DNA of 55,732 nucleotides from an uncultured Oscillospiraceae bacterium (GTDB lineage Bacteria > Bacillota > Clostridia > Oscillospirales > Oscillospiraceae): positions 1 through 55,732 of the forward strand of contig CAAERF010000402.1 in the NCBI GenBank assembly GCA_900758315.1, in the 5' to 3' direction. Position numbers and translations under genes: made by a program. How positions within the stretch are numbered: position 1 is the stretch's first letter; every line of letters begins with the position of its first letter. Shown here in pieces: positions 9,439-17,857 of the stretch. The notes below the pieces were generated by a model that was not told the origin of the DNA, did not search any database, and saw nothing but the letters and a program-made list of their open reading frames with translations.

Positions 9439-10686
9439 TTAGTCCAGGCCCGTCAGGTGCCGGCGCAGCAGGTCCAGGGCGGTCTGGGCGGCTTGGCGGC
9501 GGACCCGCTCCCGCTCCACCGGGCCGGCGCGGAATTCTGTGACCCGGCACTGGTCCCCCCAGGCCAGGCCCAGGTAGACCAGGCCGATGGGGTTGCCCCG
9601 GTCGTCGGCGTCCGGCCCGGCCACCCCGGTGGTGGACAGGGCGATGTCGCAGCCCAGGGCGGCCTTGGCCCCCCGGGCCATAGCCTCCGCCACCTGGGGG
9701 GAGACGGCGCCGTACCGGTCCAGCAGGTCCTGGGGCACCCCCAGCAGGCCAGCCTTCACCCCGTTGGTGTAGCTCACCACGCCCCCCCGGAACACGGAGG
9801 AGGACCCGGGCAGGTCGGTGAGGAGCTTGGCCAGCAGCCCCCCGGTGCAGGACTCGGCGGTGCCCACGGTGAGGCCGCGGTCCTTCAGCAGGGCAAAGCA
9901 CACCTCCTCCAGGGAGTCCACGTCCACCCCGATGACCTTGTCCCCCAGGATGGCCTTCACCTGTTCCTCCACCGGGGCGATGAGGCGGAGGGCCTCCTCC
10001 CGGGTGGGGGCGTGGGCGGTGATCCGCAGCTCGGTCCCCGTGGGCTTGGCGTAGGGGGCCAGGGTGGGGTTGTGGAGGGCATTCATCAGGTCCCGGAGCA
10101 GGGCCTCGGCGGCGGACTCCCCGATGCCGAAGGTCTTCACCGTCCGGGAGGCGATGACCCCGTCGGAGAGTTTTTGCAGGTAGGGCAGGGCCCGGTGGCG
10201 GAACATCTTCTCGCACTCCCGGGGCGGGCCGGGGAGCATGAGCACGTGGGTGCCGCCGGATGCAAAGGCCACCCCCGGGGCGGTGCCCCAGTCGTTGTCC
10301 AGCACGGTGCACCCTTCGGGGACCATGGCCTGCTGGAAGTTGTTCTCGGTGACCGGGGTGCCCCGCTGGGCAAACCGTTCCCGGATCCGCTGGGCGGAGG
10401 GTTCGTGGTACACCAGTTCCTTCCCGAAGGCCTGGGCCACCGCCACCTTGGTCAGGTCGTCACAGGTGGGCCCCAGGCCCCCGGTGGTGATGAGAATGTC
10501 CGCCCGGCCCCGGGCGATGTCCACCGCCTGGCGGACCCGCTGGGGGTTGTCCCCCACCACGGTGTGGTAGTAGACGTTGATCCCCAGCTGGGACAGGCCC
10601 TGGGAGATCATCTGGGCATCGGTGTTGGCGATGTTGCCCAGCAGCAGCTCGGTGCCCACGGCGATGAGTTCGGCGGTGTGGCTCAC
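9439..10686 (-). CDS. cinA: CinA-family nicotinamide-nucleotide amidohydrolase
   Basis: A 415-residue competence/damage-inducible protein A homologue. The N-terminal MoCF/COG1058 domain (ELIAVGTELLLGNIANTDA, TTGGLGPTCDDLTK, PGPPRE) is fused to a C-terminal CinA amidase domain with TAESCTGGLLAKLL and STTGVAGPD. Family enzymes deamidate NMN and cleave ADP-ribose, recycling pyridine nucleotides. The start is a GTG that overlaps the thiI stop by four bases (GTGA), so it is translationally coupled to thiI. Confidence 0.94.
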   Translation of the reverse strand: MSHTAELIAVGTELLLGNIANTDAQMISQGLSQLGINVYYHTVVGDNPQRVRQAVDIARGRADILITTGGLGPTCDDLTKVAVAQAFGKELVYHEPSAQRIRERFAQRGTPVTENNFQQAMVPEGCTVLDNDWGTAPGVAFASGGTHVLMLPGPPRECEKMFRHRALPYLQKLSDGVIASRTVKTFGIGESAAEALLRDLMNALHNPTLAPYAKPTGTELRITAHAPTREEALRLIAPVEEQVKAILGDKVIGVDVDSLEEVCFALLKDRGLTVGTAESCTGGLLAKLLTDLPGSSSVFRGGVVSYTNGVKAGLLGVPQDLLDRYGAVSPQVAEAMARGAKAALGCDIALSTTGVAGPDADDRGNPIGLVYLGLAWGDQCRVTEFRAGPVERERVRRQAAQTALDLLRRHLTGLD

Positions 10687-11885
10687 GGGTCCAGCACCAC
10701 CCTTTCGATGCCTTGGACGGCCTCCTCCACCAGGGCCTCGATGTCCAGGGCGGCCTCGGCCTCGGTGATCTCCTCCAGTTTGGGGTGGGTCTTGGGGTGC
10801 CGGGGGGTGAAGACGGTGCAGCAGTCCTCGTAGGGGAGGATGGAGGTCTCAAAGGTGCCGATTTTCCGGGCGGTGCGGACGATCTCCTCCTTGTCCATCC
10901 CCACCAGGGGGCGGAACACCGGCAGGGTACACACCTGGCCGGTGACGGCCATGGCCTCCATGGTCTGGCTGGCCACCTGGCCCAGGGACTCCCCGGTGAT
11001 CAGCCCGTGGGCCCCCACCCGCTGGGCCACCCGCTCCGAGATGCGCATCATGAACCGGCGCATCAGCAGGGTGAAGAGGGCCTCCGGGCAGTGGAGCCGC
11101 AGCTGCTCCTGGATCTTGGTGAAGGGCACCACGTGGACGGTGAGCCGCCCGCACCAGGGGGTCAGGAGCTGGGCCAGGGTGAGGACCTTGTCCTTGGCCT
11201 CGGGGGAGGTGTAGGGGTAGCTGAAGAAGTGGACCATCTCCAGGGCCACCCCCCGCTTGGCCATCATCCAGGAGGCCACGGGGCTGTCAATCCCCCCGGA
11301 CAGGAGGGAGACCGCCTTGCCCCCCACCCCCACCGGCAGGCCGCCGGCGCCGGGGGCGGGGTCCCCGTGGACGTAGGCGGCAAAGTCCCGCACCTCCACG
11401 TGGACGGTGAGCTCCGGGTGGTGCATGTCCGCCTGGATGTGGGGGAAGGCCTCGTTGAGCTCCCCCCCCACGTACTGGGAGAGCTGGATGGAGGTCAGGG
11501 GGAAGGTCTTGTCCGACCGCTTGGACTCCACCTTAAAGGTCCGGGCGGCCATCAGGTCGTCGTGGAGGTAGGTCTTGGCGGTTTCGAGGATGGCCTCGGG
11601 GGTCTTTTCGCAGGCCTTGGCCCGGGACAGGCCCACCACCCCGAACAGGCGGGAGAGGGTGGCAAAGGCCCCGTCCATGTCGCACCCGGCCTCCTTGGGC
11701 TCCACGTAGGTGATGGACTGGCGGGAGTAGATGCGGAACTTGCCGTACTTTTGCAGCCGGCGGCGGGCGTTGCCCATGAGCCGCTCCTCAAAGGTGCGGC
11801 GGTTGAGGCCCTTGAGGACCATCTCTCCCATCTTGAGCAGAAAGATCTCATCGCCCACAGGGGGCGCGCTGGGAACGTAAGACAT
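10683..11885 (-). CDS. thiI: tRNA 4-thiouridine synthase ThiI
   Basis: A 400-residue enzyme that transfers sulfur to U8 of tRNA and can supply sulfur for thiazole synthesis. An N-terminal ferredoxin-like plus THUMP region is followed by the PP-loop SGGIDSPVASWMMAKRG that adenylates the uridine. It ends without the C-terminal rhodanese domain of the E. coli protein, as usual in Firmicutes. It overlaps cinA by four bases and follows the interrupted comM on the same strand. Confidence 0.95.
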   Translation of the reverse strand: MSYVPSAPPVGDEIFLLKMGEMVLKGLNRRTFEERLMGNARRRLQKYGKFRIYSRQSITYVEPKEAGCDMDGAFATLSRLFGVVGLSRAKACEKTPEAILETAKTYLHDDLMAARTFKVESKRSDKTFPLTSIQLSQYVGGELNEAFPHIQADMHHPELTVHVEVRDFAAYVHGDPAPGAGGLPVGVGGKAVSLLSGGIDSPVASWMMAKRGVALEMVHFFSYPYTSPEAKDKVLTLAQLLTPWCGRLTVHVVPFTKIQEQLRLHCPEALFTLLMRRFMMRISERVAQRVGAHGLITGESLGQVASQTMEAMAVTGQVCTLPVFRPLVGMDKEEIVRTARKIGTFETSILPYEDCCTVFTPRHPKTHPKLEEITEAEAALDIEALVEEAVQGIERVVLDP

Positions 11886-11926
11886 AGTGGATAGCTTCCT
11901 TTCGTGGTTGGGTTGGCGCCCCGCCC

Positions 11927-12589
11927 TCAGGCGGGGAAGTAGTCTGACTGGCGGTACTGGATGGCCTCCGCCAGGTGGTGGGGCTGGAGGGGCTGGCTGC
12001 CGTCCAGGTCGGCAATGGTCCGGGCCACCCGGAGGATGCGGTCATAGCTCCGGGCGGTGAGGCCCATGTGCTCGTAGGCCCCCTTCATAAGGGCCTGGCT
12101 CTCCCCGTCCAGGGCGCAGTACTGCCGCAGCTCGGCCTGGCCCATGGCGGCGTTGCACAGGGGCCCCTCCGGGCCGTAGCGCTGGGTCTGGATGGCCCGG
12201 GCCTGGGTCACCCGGGCCCGGATGGCGGAAGAGGGCTCCCCGGGGCTGCGGTCGGCCAGAGCCTCGAACTCCAGGGCGGGGACCTCGGCGAAGAGGTCGA
12301 TCCGGTCCAGCAGGGGGCCGGAGAGCTTGCCCAGATACTTCTTCACCTGCTGGGGGGAGCACCGGCACCGGCCGGAGGGGTGGCCGTACCACCCGCACTT
12401 GCAGGGGTTCATGGCGCACAGGAGGAGGAACCGGCTGGGATAGGTCTCGGTGGCCGCCGAGCGGACCACGGAGATCACCCCGTCCTCCATGGGCTGGCGG
12501 AGGACCTCGATGACGTCCTTGTGAAACTCCGGCAGCTCGTCCAGGAACAGCACCCCCGACTGACGGTGGTGTTCAATACGCGAGTGCAA
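11927..12589 (-). pseudogene. comM: 3' part of yifB/comM (Mg chelatase-like AAA ATPase), cut by the prophage
   Basis: About 215 C-terminal residues of a YifB/ComM protein: the Walker B region GVLFLDELPEFHKDVIEVL, LLCAMNPCKCG with the adjacent cysteine cluster (CRCSP), the LLDRIDLFAEV sensor and the C-terminal SYDRILRVARTIADLDG motif. The family is normally around 500 residues; the N-terminal Lon-like domain and Walker A are missing here. The first ten or so residues of the open frame (MHSRIEHHRQ) do not fit the family, where LAHNGVLF would be expected. Homology stops at about 12,557-12,570, which marks the prophage junction. The missing 5' part should lie past the right end of the window. Confidence 0.9.
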
Positions 12590-12600
12590 ATGAGTGTATT
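12557..12600. other. Prophage attachment-site junction within comM
   Basis: comM coding homology (GVLFLDELPEF) ends at about 12,557 and unrelated AT-richer DNA begins. The crossover must lie in or near these bases. The short core shared by serine-integrase att sites cannot be defined without the other end. Confidence 0.6.
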
Positions 12601-12639
12601 GGGAGTATAGGTATCCCCCTCAAACGGATTTTACACTCA
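12591..12639 (-). terminator. Hairpin after the protease gene
   Basis: An 8-bp inverted repeat TGAGTGTA/TACACTCA encloses an inner GGG...CCC stem and begins at the protease stop codon. It may terminate the protease transcript; being next to the junction it could also be part of the phage half of the att site. Confidence 0.45.
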
Positions 12640-13317
12640 CAACAGCCACGTTTTAGCGACCGTTATTGCCTCTCTTATGTCATACGCTTTAACTATTCCG
12701 GTGTTGTCTTTGAGATAGTATTCAGTTATATTTCCGGTAGGGTCGAGCACTTTCTTTTTTTCATAGTAGTATCCAGAAATAACCCCTGCAATTCGCATCG
12801 ATTTTTCATCTGACTGGATACTCTTAAAGCACACGGGTCCCCCCGAAAAGCCTTTATTGTTTTGGCCATCTAACACAAGTATCGAATGTTCATTTAGCGC
12901 ACCAGACAAGCAGGCTTTCTTAATAAAAGGCACCGGGGTTTTGCTATCCGGCAAAGATTTTAAGTGCACATCAAAATCGTATGGGAAGCCCAAAAAGTAT
13001 ACGTCTTGCCCCCAAATTAATCCTTCGCTTGTGTTCTTATTATCATATATTTTTGAAACGAATAGGTATGGATTTGTTTTCATTACAGCGATATCTATTT
13101 CTTGATCCTCTGGATATCTGATTTCCACATGAATAGATTGATAACGTCCTTCTTTCCATAACATTATTTCCGCTTGGGCAGGGAACTGAGCGTCCTTAAA
13201 AATATGCTTAGCCGTCACAAGAAATTGTGTTCCATCCTGTTCGATAGTAAATGTTGTTCCTGCATTTGAGCCAAAAACGATTCTAAATACTCTTCCGAAA
13301 ATCTCTGACTGAACCAT
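12637..13317 (-). CDS. Trypsin-like serine protease (cargo gene)
   Basis: A 226-residue protein with the trypsin-fold triad in order: His in VTAKHIF, Asp in EIDIAVMK, and the nucleophile Ser in GFSGGPVCF. There is no signal peptide, transmembrane segment or PDZ domain, so it should act in the cytoplasm, unlike HtrA proteases. It is clearly AT-richer than both the chromosome and the rest of the phage. It has its own promoter (13356-13384), a GAGGAGAGG RBS and a following hairpin, so it can be expressed in the lysogen. Stand-alone cytoplasmic trypsin-like proteases are found among conflict/defence genes; that role here is inference. Confidence 0.8.
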   Translation of the reverse strand: MVQSEIFGRVFRIVFGSNAGTTFTIEQDGTQFLVTAKHIFKDAQFPAQAEIMLWKEGRYQSIHVEIRYPEDQEIDIAVMKTNPYLFVSKIYDNKNTSEGLIWGQDVYFLGFPYDFDVHLKSLPDSKTPVPFIKKACLSGALNEHSILVLDGQNNKGFSGGPVCFKSIQSDEKSMRIAGVISGYYYEKKKVLDPTGNITEYYLKDNTGIVKAYDIREAITVAKTWLL

Positions 13318-13355
13318 ATAGTCCTCTCCTCTCTCGTCAGGGTGCTCATAGTGTG

Positions 13356-13384
13356 AGTTTACCAGAATTTCCGCAATAATTCAA
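13356..13384 (-). promoter_or_regulatory. Promoter of the trypsin-like protease
   Basis: On the minus strand TTGAAT and TAAACT are separated by 17 bp, about 40 bases before the protease ATG. It is divergent from the recombinase promoter. Confidence 0.6.
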
Positions 13385-13410
13385 CAGCTTGGAGTCTGGA
13401 TTGTCACTGC

Positions 13411-13438
13411 TTGACTTTTCCCTTATCAGAGGTAATAT
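13411..13438 (+). promoter_or_regulatory. Promoter of the first serine recombinase
   Basis: TTGACT and TAATAT are separated by 16 bp. A second -10-like TATAAT lies at 13468-13473. The leader contains a GCGCGA-TT-TCGCGC inverted repeat (13480-13493) before the GGACGGTG RBS. Confidence 0.6.
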
Positions 13439-13535
13439 TGCACTGTCCTACTGGAAAGACAAGCCGGTATAATAGGGTTGCGCGATTTCGCGCCCCTACG
13501 TAGCAGAGTCGGCTGCGGGAAAGGACGGTGATACT

Positions 13536-14735
13536 ATGAAAGGGAAAAATGAGCAGAAAGCCAAATGGAGCGGGTCTGTGACCGAAAAGCGGAGGGAGGC
13601 TAAACGGCAGAAGATCGACAAGAATTTGAAGGCCGGTCTTACAGTCGAGATAATCCCCGCTCGTTCTGAGTTGGAGCCTGAGAAGGTGAAAACCGTTCGG
13701 GTTGCTGCGTACTGCCGAGTCAGCACCGACCAGGATGCTCAGACCACAAGTTATGAGTATCAGGTAGACCATTTTCAGAAGCTGGTCGCTGCCAACCCTG
13801 ACTGGGTATTGGTGGACATCTACGCTGATGAAGGGCTGTCTGGCACCAACGCGGCAAAACGGAAAGACTTTCAACGTATGATAGCTGACTGTAAAGCCGG
13901 GAAAATCGACATGGTATTGACTAAGGACATAAGGCGCTTTGCCAGAAATACCTTGGATTGTCTTTACTATGTGCGCCTGCTAAAAGACCTCGACCCGCCG
14001 GTAGCAGTCTACTTTGAAGGCGAAAGCCTAAATACACTGGACGCCAAACAGGAAGCAGTGCTTGCTCTATTGAGTAGCGTGGCACAGGGAGAATCCGAGA
14101 ACAAGTCTGAAGCTATCAAGTGGTCGTACAGACACCGCTTCTCGAACGGGATTCCCATGATTCCAACTTGGGTGCTCCTCGGTTATACAACGGACGAGTA
14201 TGGAAACATGGTAATTGTCCCGGATGAAGCCGAGGTTGTATCCTTCATCTATGAGAAATATCTCGACGGGTGGTCCGTCAAAGAAATCGCTGCTCATCTG
14301 ACCAAAGAAGGCATTCCGACCGTAAAAGGTCTGGATGTTTGGCCAGTGGGCAGCGTTTACAATATTCTGCGCAATGAGAAATATTGCGGAGATGTTCTCA
14401 TGCAAAAGACCTACACGCCAAACTGCCTCACTCACCGCGTTGTCAAAAACAGAGGACAAGTGCGGTCATACAGACTGAGTGACCACCATCCTGCCATTGT
14501 CAGCCGAGAGGTATGGACGGAGGTGCAGCAGTGCTTGTCCTCTGGCAAGCGGCGTAGACGGCACAGTGGTGCGGTCAGCAAGCCGTTGAGTAAAATACGC
14601 ATCAAGACTATAAAGGGTGGCACCTTTAAGGGATGGTGTGTACTTAATCCAGACTGGCCAGTTGACAGCATCTCGGCTATAGTCACCAAGCTCAAAACCA
14701 ATACGACAAGAGAAGGAGTCAGTGAAAATGCTTAA
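13536..14735 (+). CDS. Large serine recombinase 1 (probable integrase)
   Basis: A 399-residue recombinase. The resolvase-like catalytic domain has the nucleophile Ser in AAYCRVSTDQDAQ and the conserved DIRRFARNTLDC motif, followed by a Recombinase domain (GYTTDEYGNMVIVPDEAEVV; YNILRNEKYCGDVLMQKTYT). The usual C-terminal zinc ribbon is absent; instead it ends with a short GGTFKGWCVLNPDWP tail, a variant that I believe occurs in related clostridial recombinases. It sits nearest the attachment junction and faces away from it, so it is a good candidate for the integrase. Its stop overlaps the next gene by 8 bases. Confidence 0.88.
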   Translation: MKGKNEQKAKWSGSVTEKRREAKRQKIDKNLKAGLTVEIIPARSELEPEKVKTVRVAAYCRVSTDQDAQTTSYEYQVDHFQKLVAANPDWVLVDIYADEGLSGTNAAKRKDFQRMIADCKAGKIDMVLTKDIRRFARNTLDCLYYVRLLKDLDPPVAVYFEGESLNTLDAKQEAVLALLSSVAQGESENKSEAIKWSYRHRFSNGIPMIPTWVLLGYTTDEYGNMVIVPDEAEVVSFIYEKYLDGWSVKEIAAHLTKEGIPTVKGLDVWPVGSVYNILRNEKYCGDVLMQKTYTPNCLTHRVVKNRGQVRSYRLSDHHPAIVSREVWTEVQQCLSSGKRRRRHSGAVSKPLSKIRIKTIKGGTFKGWCVLNPDWPVDSISAIVTKLKTNTTREGVSENA

Positions 14736-15165
14736 GGATTTTACCGTTATCGAGATTCGCAAGCGCGTCGGCCCGATGCAGATGATCATCGAGCCCAAGC
14801 GTCTCCGCTTTTCCCGCCATGTGATTGAGGCGCTGGAATACAGCCCGTTTGTCCACTTCCTCATCAACGCCAGAGATAAGAAACTGGCCATCCAGGTCTG
14901 CCGCGAAAAGGACGTTCAGGCCACGCGCTTCTCCAAGCCTCGGGAGGAGCAGGGGCAGAAATCCACCCTCGTCCAGAATGAGGCTTTGATGGCCACTCTC
15001 CACGAGCTGATGCCGGAGTTGAACGACGGGCAGCGCCACTCCGTCCTCGGTGTGTACAGCTCCCAGGATAAGGCGGTCATCTATGACCTGAAGGACACTG
15101 TCATCTGGCATCGGGGAAGCCACAAAAAAGCTGACGCTGACGAAATGGAGGAAGATAACGAATAA
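14728..15165 (+). CDS. Unknown protein coupled to recombinase 1
   Basis: 145 residues, not recognised. The ATG at 14728 is preceded by AAGGAG with 9-base spacing and overlaps the recombinase stop by 8 bases, so the two are translationally coupled. The sequence has a basic N-terminus, no membrane segment and an acidic tail (DADEMEEDNE). A coupled small protein beside a large serine integrase could be a recombination directionality factor, but nothing in the sequence proves it. Confidence 0.75.
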   Translation: MLKDFTVIEIRKRVGPMQMIIEPKRLRFSRHVIEALEYSPFVHFLINARDKKLAIQVCREKDVQATRFSKPREEQGQKSTLVQNEALMATLHELMPELNDGQRHSVLGVYSSQDKAVIYDLKDTVIWHRGSHKKADADEMEEDNE

Positions 15166-15172
15166 GTAAAAT

Positions 15173-15209
15173 GGCCGCTGGTGAGTGTAATGCCCACCAG
15201 CGGCCTTTC
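15173..15209 (+). terminator. Terminator of the recombinase 1 operon
   Basis: A perfect 11-bp stem GGCCGCTGGTG/CACCAGCGGCC with an 11-base loop, followed by TTTCTT, directly after the 145-residue gene. Confidence 0.88.
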
Positions 15210-15292
15210 TTGTATAGGGTTGCTCCTTTACGGTTATAGGCGAGGGTACCCCCCTTGCGGTTATATACGAAAACATAAAGGAGGCCAACGCG

Positions 15293-15532
15293 ATGAAAGA
15301 AAACAAGATTTTAGTTTGCCAGGACTGTTGTAGGAAATTTGTCTTCACCACTGTTCAGCAGGAGCACTTTGAAGCTAACGGGTGGCCAGCACCTAAAAGG
15401 TGCCCCAACTGCAGAGCTGCGAAGAAAGAGCGAGCTGCTCGAGCAGAAATCTACGCTCTGATGCGTGGTGGGGATATGAGACTTCACAGCAGACACGGTC
15501 GTGGATTCTTTGCGAAGCTCACAGGCCGTTGA
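15293..15532 (+). CDS. Small zinc-ribbon protein
   Basis: 79 residues with two CxxC pairs (CQDCCRKF and CPNCRAAKK) forming a probable zinc-ribbon of the stand-alone zinc-binding type, then a basic tail. An AAAGGAGG RBS precedes the ATG. Upstream, two direct copies of CGGTTATA lie at about 15,231 and 15,258. It converges on the NYN gene with a 12-base gap. A role in nucleic-acid binding is plausible. Confidence 0.72.
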   Translation: MKENKILVCQDCCRKFVFTTVQQEHFEANGWPAPKRCPNCRAAKKERAARAEIYALMRGGDMRLHSRHGRGFFAKLTGR

Positions 15533-15544
15533 CCGACAGTAGAC

Positions 15545-16336
15545 CTATCCCCTGCTTGGATCCCAAAGCCCCTCGGCAATCAGCGCCTCCCAGTTGGCGG
15601 TGATAACCTTGACGGTCCGGTTGAAATCTACACGGCGATCCTTTCGTACCACCAAACCCTTGTCCAGCATTTCTTGAAGCGCTGCAGCCACCTCCGGCTC
15701 TTCCACACCGTTGTGTCTCGCCACAGCCGCCACCGTTCCATTAAAGGATGGAATAATATTGCTTTTGGTTGAGACGTATGCAAGGTTATCAACAATCATA
15801 GAATAGCAGGATTTGATAACAGAATCGGAGGTGGGGATCTCATATAATTCCGTCGCGACGTCCTTCAAACGCTTGCTGGTGGCGTTGGTGACACCATAGA
15901 CAATCACCTGTTTGCCCATCTTCTGAGTTAGGTACTTCACGACAGACTGGAAGTGCCCGTCTCCTGTGAACAATATGTATGTTCCTACGTCACTACGCTC
16001 GGCAGAAACCTGATAGATATAGTCGAGCATAATAAAGTCGGTCATGTCTTTCTTATGGTGTGGAGCGGATTGCTGTGTTGAGATAACCGTATTGGTCATA
16101 GCTCGGACACTATTTAAGCTGTCTGCAATAGGCCGCATGGAAAAATCAGCAAAGACCATTACATCTTCGAGCGTGTACTTTTGTTCGAGTTCCTTTCGCC
16201 AAGAGACAAGGTCAGGTGTCATGTGGAATAGATTTCGATAGGAATAAAACCAATGTTCGTAATCAATGAAGGCAATGGCTCGATTGGTGTCCGCTGCCTC
16301 TTTTCCTCGCCTAAAGAGGGAATCAAGAAAACCCAC
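15545..16336 (-). CDS. NYN-domain protein (PIN-like ribonuclease fold)
   Basis: 263 residues. The N-terminal half matches the NYN/LabA-like fold: AIAFIDYEHWFYSY with the first acidic residue, MTDFIMLDYIYQ, and the TYILFTGDGHFQSVVKYL motif with the metal-binding Asp. The C-terminal part (SFNGTVAAVARHNGVEEPEVAAALQEM) looks like a winged helix. NYN proteins are metal-dependent RNA nucleases. The start is a GTG with GAGGTGG 7 bases upstream. It lies between recombinase genes, in the usual place for cargo. Function in phage biology is unknown. Confidence 0.8.
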   Translation of the reverse strand: MGFLDSLFRRGKEAADTNRAIAFIDYEHWFYSYRNLFHMTPDLVSWRKELEQKYTLEDVMVFADFSMRPIADSLNSVRAMTNTVISTQQSAPHHKKDMTDFIMLDYIYQVSAERSDVGTYILFTGDGHFQSVVKYLTQKMGKQVIVYGVTNATSKRLKDVATELYEIPTSDSVIKSCYSMIVDNLAYVSTKSNIIPSFNGTVAAVARHNGVEEPEVAAALQEMLDKGLVVRKDRRVDFNRTVKVITANWEALIAEGLWDPSRG

Positions 16337-16373
16337 TCATATACCACCTCAAATTCATTAGAATTCCTGACCG

Positions 16374-16406
16374 TAGGAGGGCGGCTGGCGAAAAGCCACC
16401 CTCCTA
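16374..16406. terminator. Hairpin between recombinase 2 and the NYN gene
   Basis: TAGGAGGG/CCCTCCTA outer stem and GGCT/AGCC inner stem. It follows recombinase 2 on the minus strand and precedes the NYN RBS. Confidence 0.65.
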
Positions 16407-16443
16407 TGTCCTATTTTAGCACACAACACTTTTCGCCGCCATA

Positions 16444-17853
16444 TTATTCGGCCTCTGTTTCAACGCAAATTTGTGAGCCATCTAAGAAATGAAAAGCCAA
16501 GATACCTCCATTGTTGACCACCACATAGTCCAGACATTTCCCCACAAGGGACAAGTCGATTGCAGTCAACCTTGTGCCAGCGGTCAATTCAATCATTTGC
16601 TGGGCACGAAGCCGTTCCAGCGCATTACCCTTCTGCATGGTCTCCTCCCATTCAGGGAGCAGCCCCTGACGGTTGTTAACAATAGCATTCCACGCAACCA
16701 CAAAGGCGTTGTACAGAGTTTCCTCTTTGAGGTTTTCGCTGGAGCAGGTCACGACCCCTTTCTCCTGGTAGCGCTTCCCACACTGCCAGACCTTAATCGG
16801 CCTGTGGTTTCTGTACCATGTGCGCCTCCAGAACGGAGTGCCACAAACGCCACAAATCACCTTGCAGGAAAAAGGCTGAACATCAGAGTTGCGTCCCCGG
16901 AAACGGATGTTATGCTCTTCGGTATAGCGATGCCGACGCTGAAGCTCCAATTGGACCGCATCCCAAATTTCAGGCTCAATAATAGGCTCATGGTCACCCT
17001 TGACCCTAACCTGCTCTACCTCACCCTTATTTTTGATAGCCCGCTTATTCAGAAAGTCGGGGGTGTAGGTTTTTTGCAACAAGGCGTCTCCCATATATTT
17101 CTCGTTTTGCAACATCGCCTGAATTGTGCTTACTGCCCATCGAGGTTGTCCCATACAGCCGGGTACGCCTTCGGCCTGAAGCCTCCTGGCAATGGCATCC
17201 GGGTTAAGCCCCTCCCAAATATATTCATAGAACACTCTGCGGACAATAGCCGCCTGCTCCTTGTTGATGACCAGCTTGCCCTTTTCATCTTTGTCGTAGC
17301 CGAGAAACCTGTTCGCATTGAGGTGGAGCTTGCCGTCACGGAATTTCTTACGAATGCCCCATTTGCAGTTTTCAGAAATATTGCGGCTTTCCTCTTGTGC
17401 GAGGGAGGAAAGAATGGTGAGCAGCAATTCGCCGCCGCCATCAAGGGTGTTGATGTTTTCCTTCTCAAAGTAGATGCCGATGCCGAGGTCCTTCAGCTTT
17501 CGGGTATAGAAAAGGCAGTCCTCAGTATTCCGGGCGAATCGGGACACGGACTTTGCAATGATAAAGTCAATTTTACCTGCCTCGCAGTCCTCGATCATCC
17601 GGTTAAAGTCATCTCGATGGCGGGTGTTGGTGCCCGTGATACCTCTATCAGCGTAAATCCCCACAAAAATGTACTTGGGGTTTGTTTTGATGTAGTGCGT
17701 GTAATAATCCACCTGCGCCTCATAACTGTTGAGCTGCTCTTCCTGTTCTGTCGATACCCGGCAATATGCAGCTGTCCGCAAGCGGGTATTTTCCGTAGCA
17801 GAAACAGTGGTCGCTCTTGGTTGGGCTGGGATATGAACAATTGTTCTTGCCAT
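16444..17853 (-). CDS. Large serine recombinase 2
   Basis: 469 residues from the ATG at 17853, chosen for its AAAGGAGG RBS. Catalytic domain: Ser in TAAYCRVSTEQEEQ and KSVSRFARNTEDC. The Recombinase domain is followed by a zinc ribbon (VICGVCGTPFWRRTW ... WQCGKRYQEKGVVTCSS) and a coiled-coil-like tail. All expected domains are intact. It starts 4 bases after the stop of recombinase 3, so the two are made together. A long antisense frame covers it but has no domain content. Confidence 0.92.
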   Translation of the reverse strand: MARTIVHIPAQPRATTVSATENTRLRTAAYCRVSTEQEEQLNSYEAQVDYYTHYIKTNPKYIFVGIYADRGITGTNTRHRDDFNRMIEDCEAGKIDFIIAKSVSRFARNTEDCLFYTRKLKDLGIGIYFEKENINTLDGGGELLLTILSSLAQEESRNISENCKWGIRKKFRDGKLHLNANRFLGYDKDEKGKLVINKEQAAIVRRVFYEYIWEGLNPDAIARRLQAEGVPGCMGQPRWAVSTIQAMLQNEKYMGDALLQKTYTPDFLNKRAIKNKGEVEQVRVKGDHEPIIEPEIWDAVQLELQRRHRYTEEHNIRFRGRNSDVQPFSCKVICGVCGTPFWRRTWYRNHRPIKVWQCGKRYQEKGVVTCSSENLKEETLYNAFVVAWNAIVNNRQGLLPEWEETMQKGNALERLRAQQMIELTAGTRLTAIDLSLVGKCLDYVVVNNGGILAFHFLDGSQICVETEAE

Positions 17854-17857
17854 GCTG

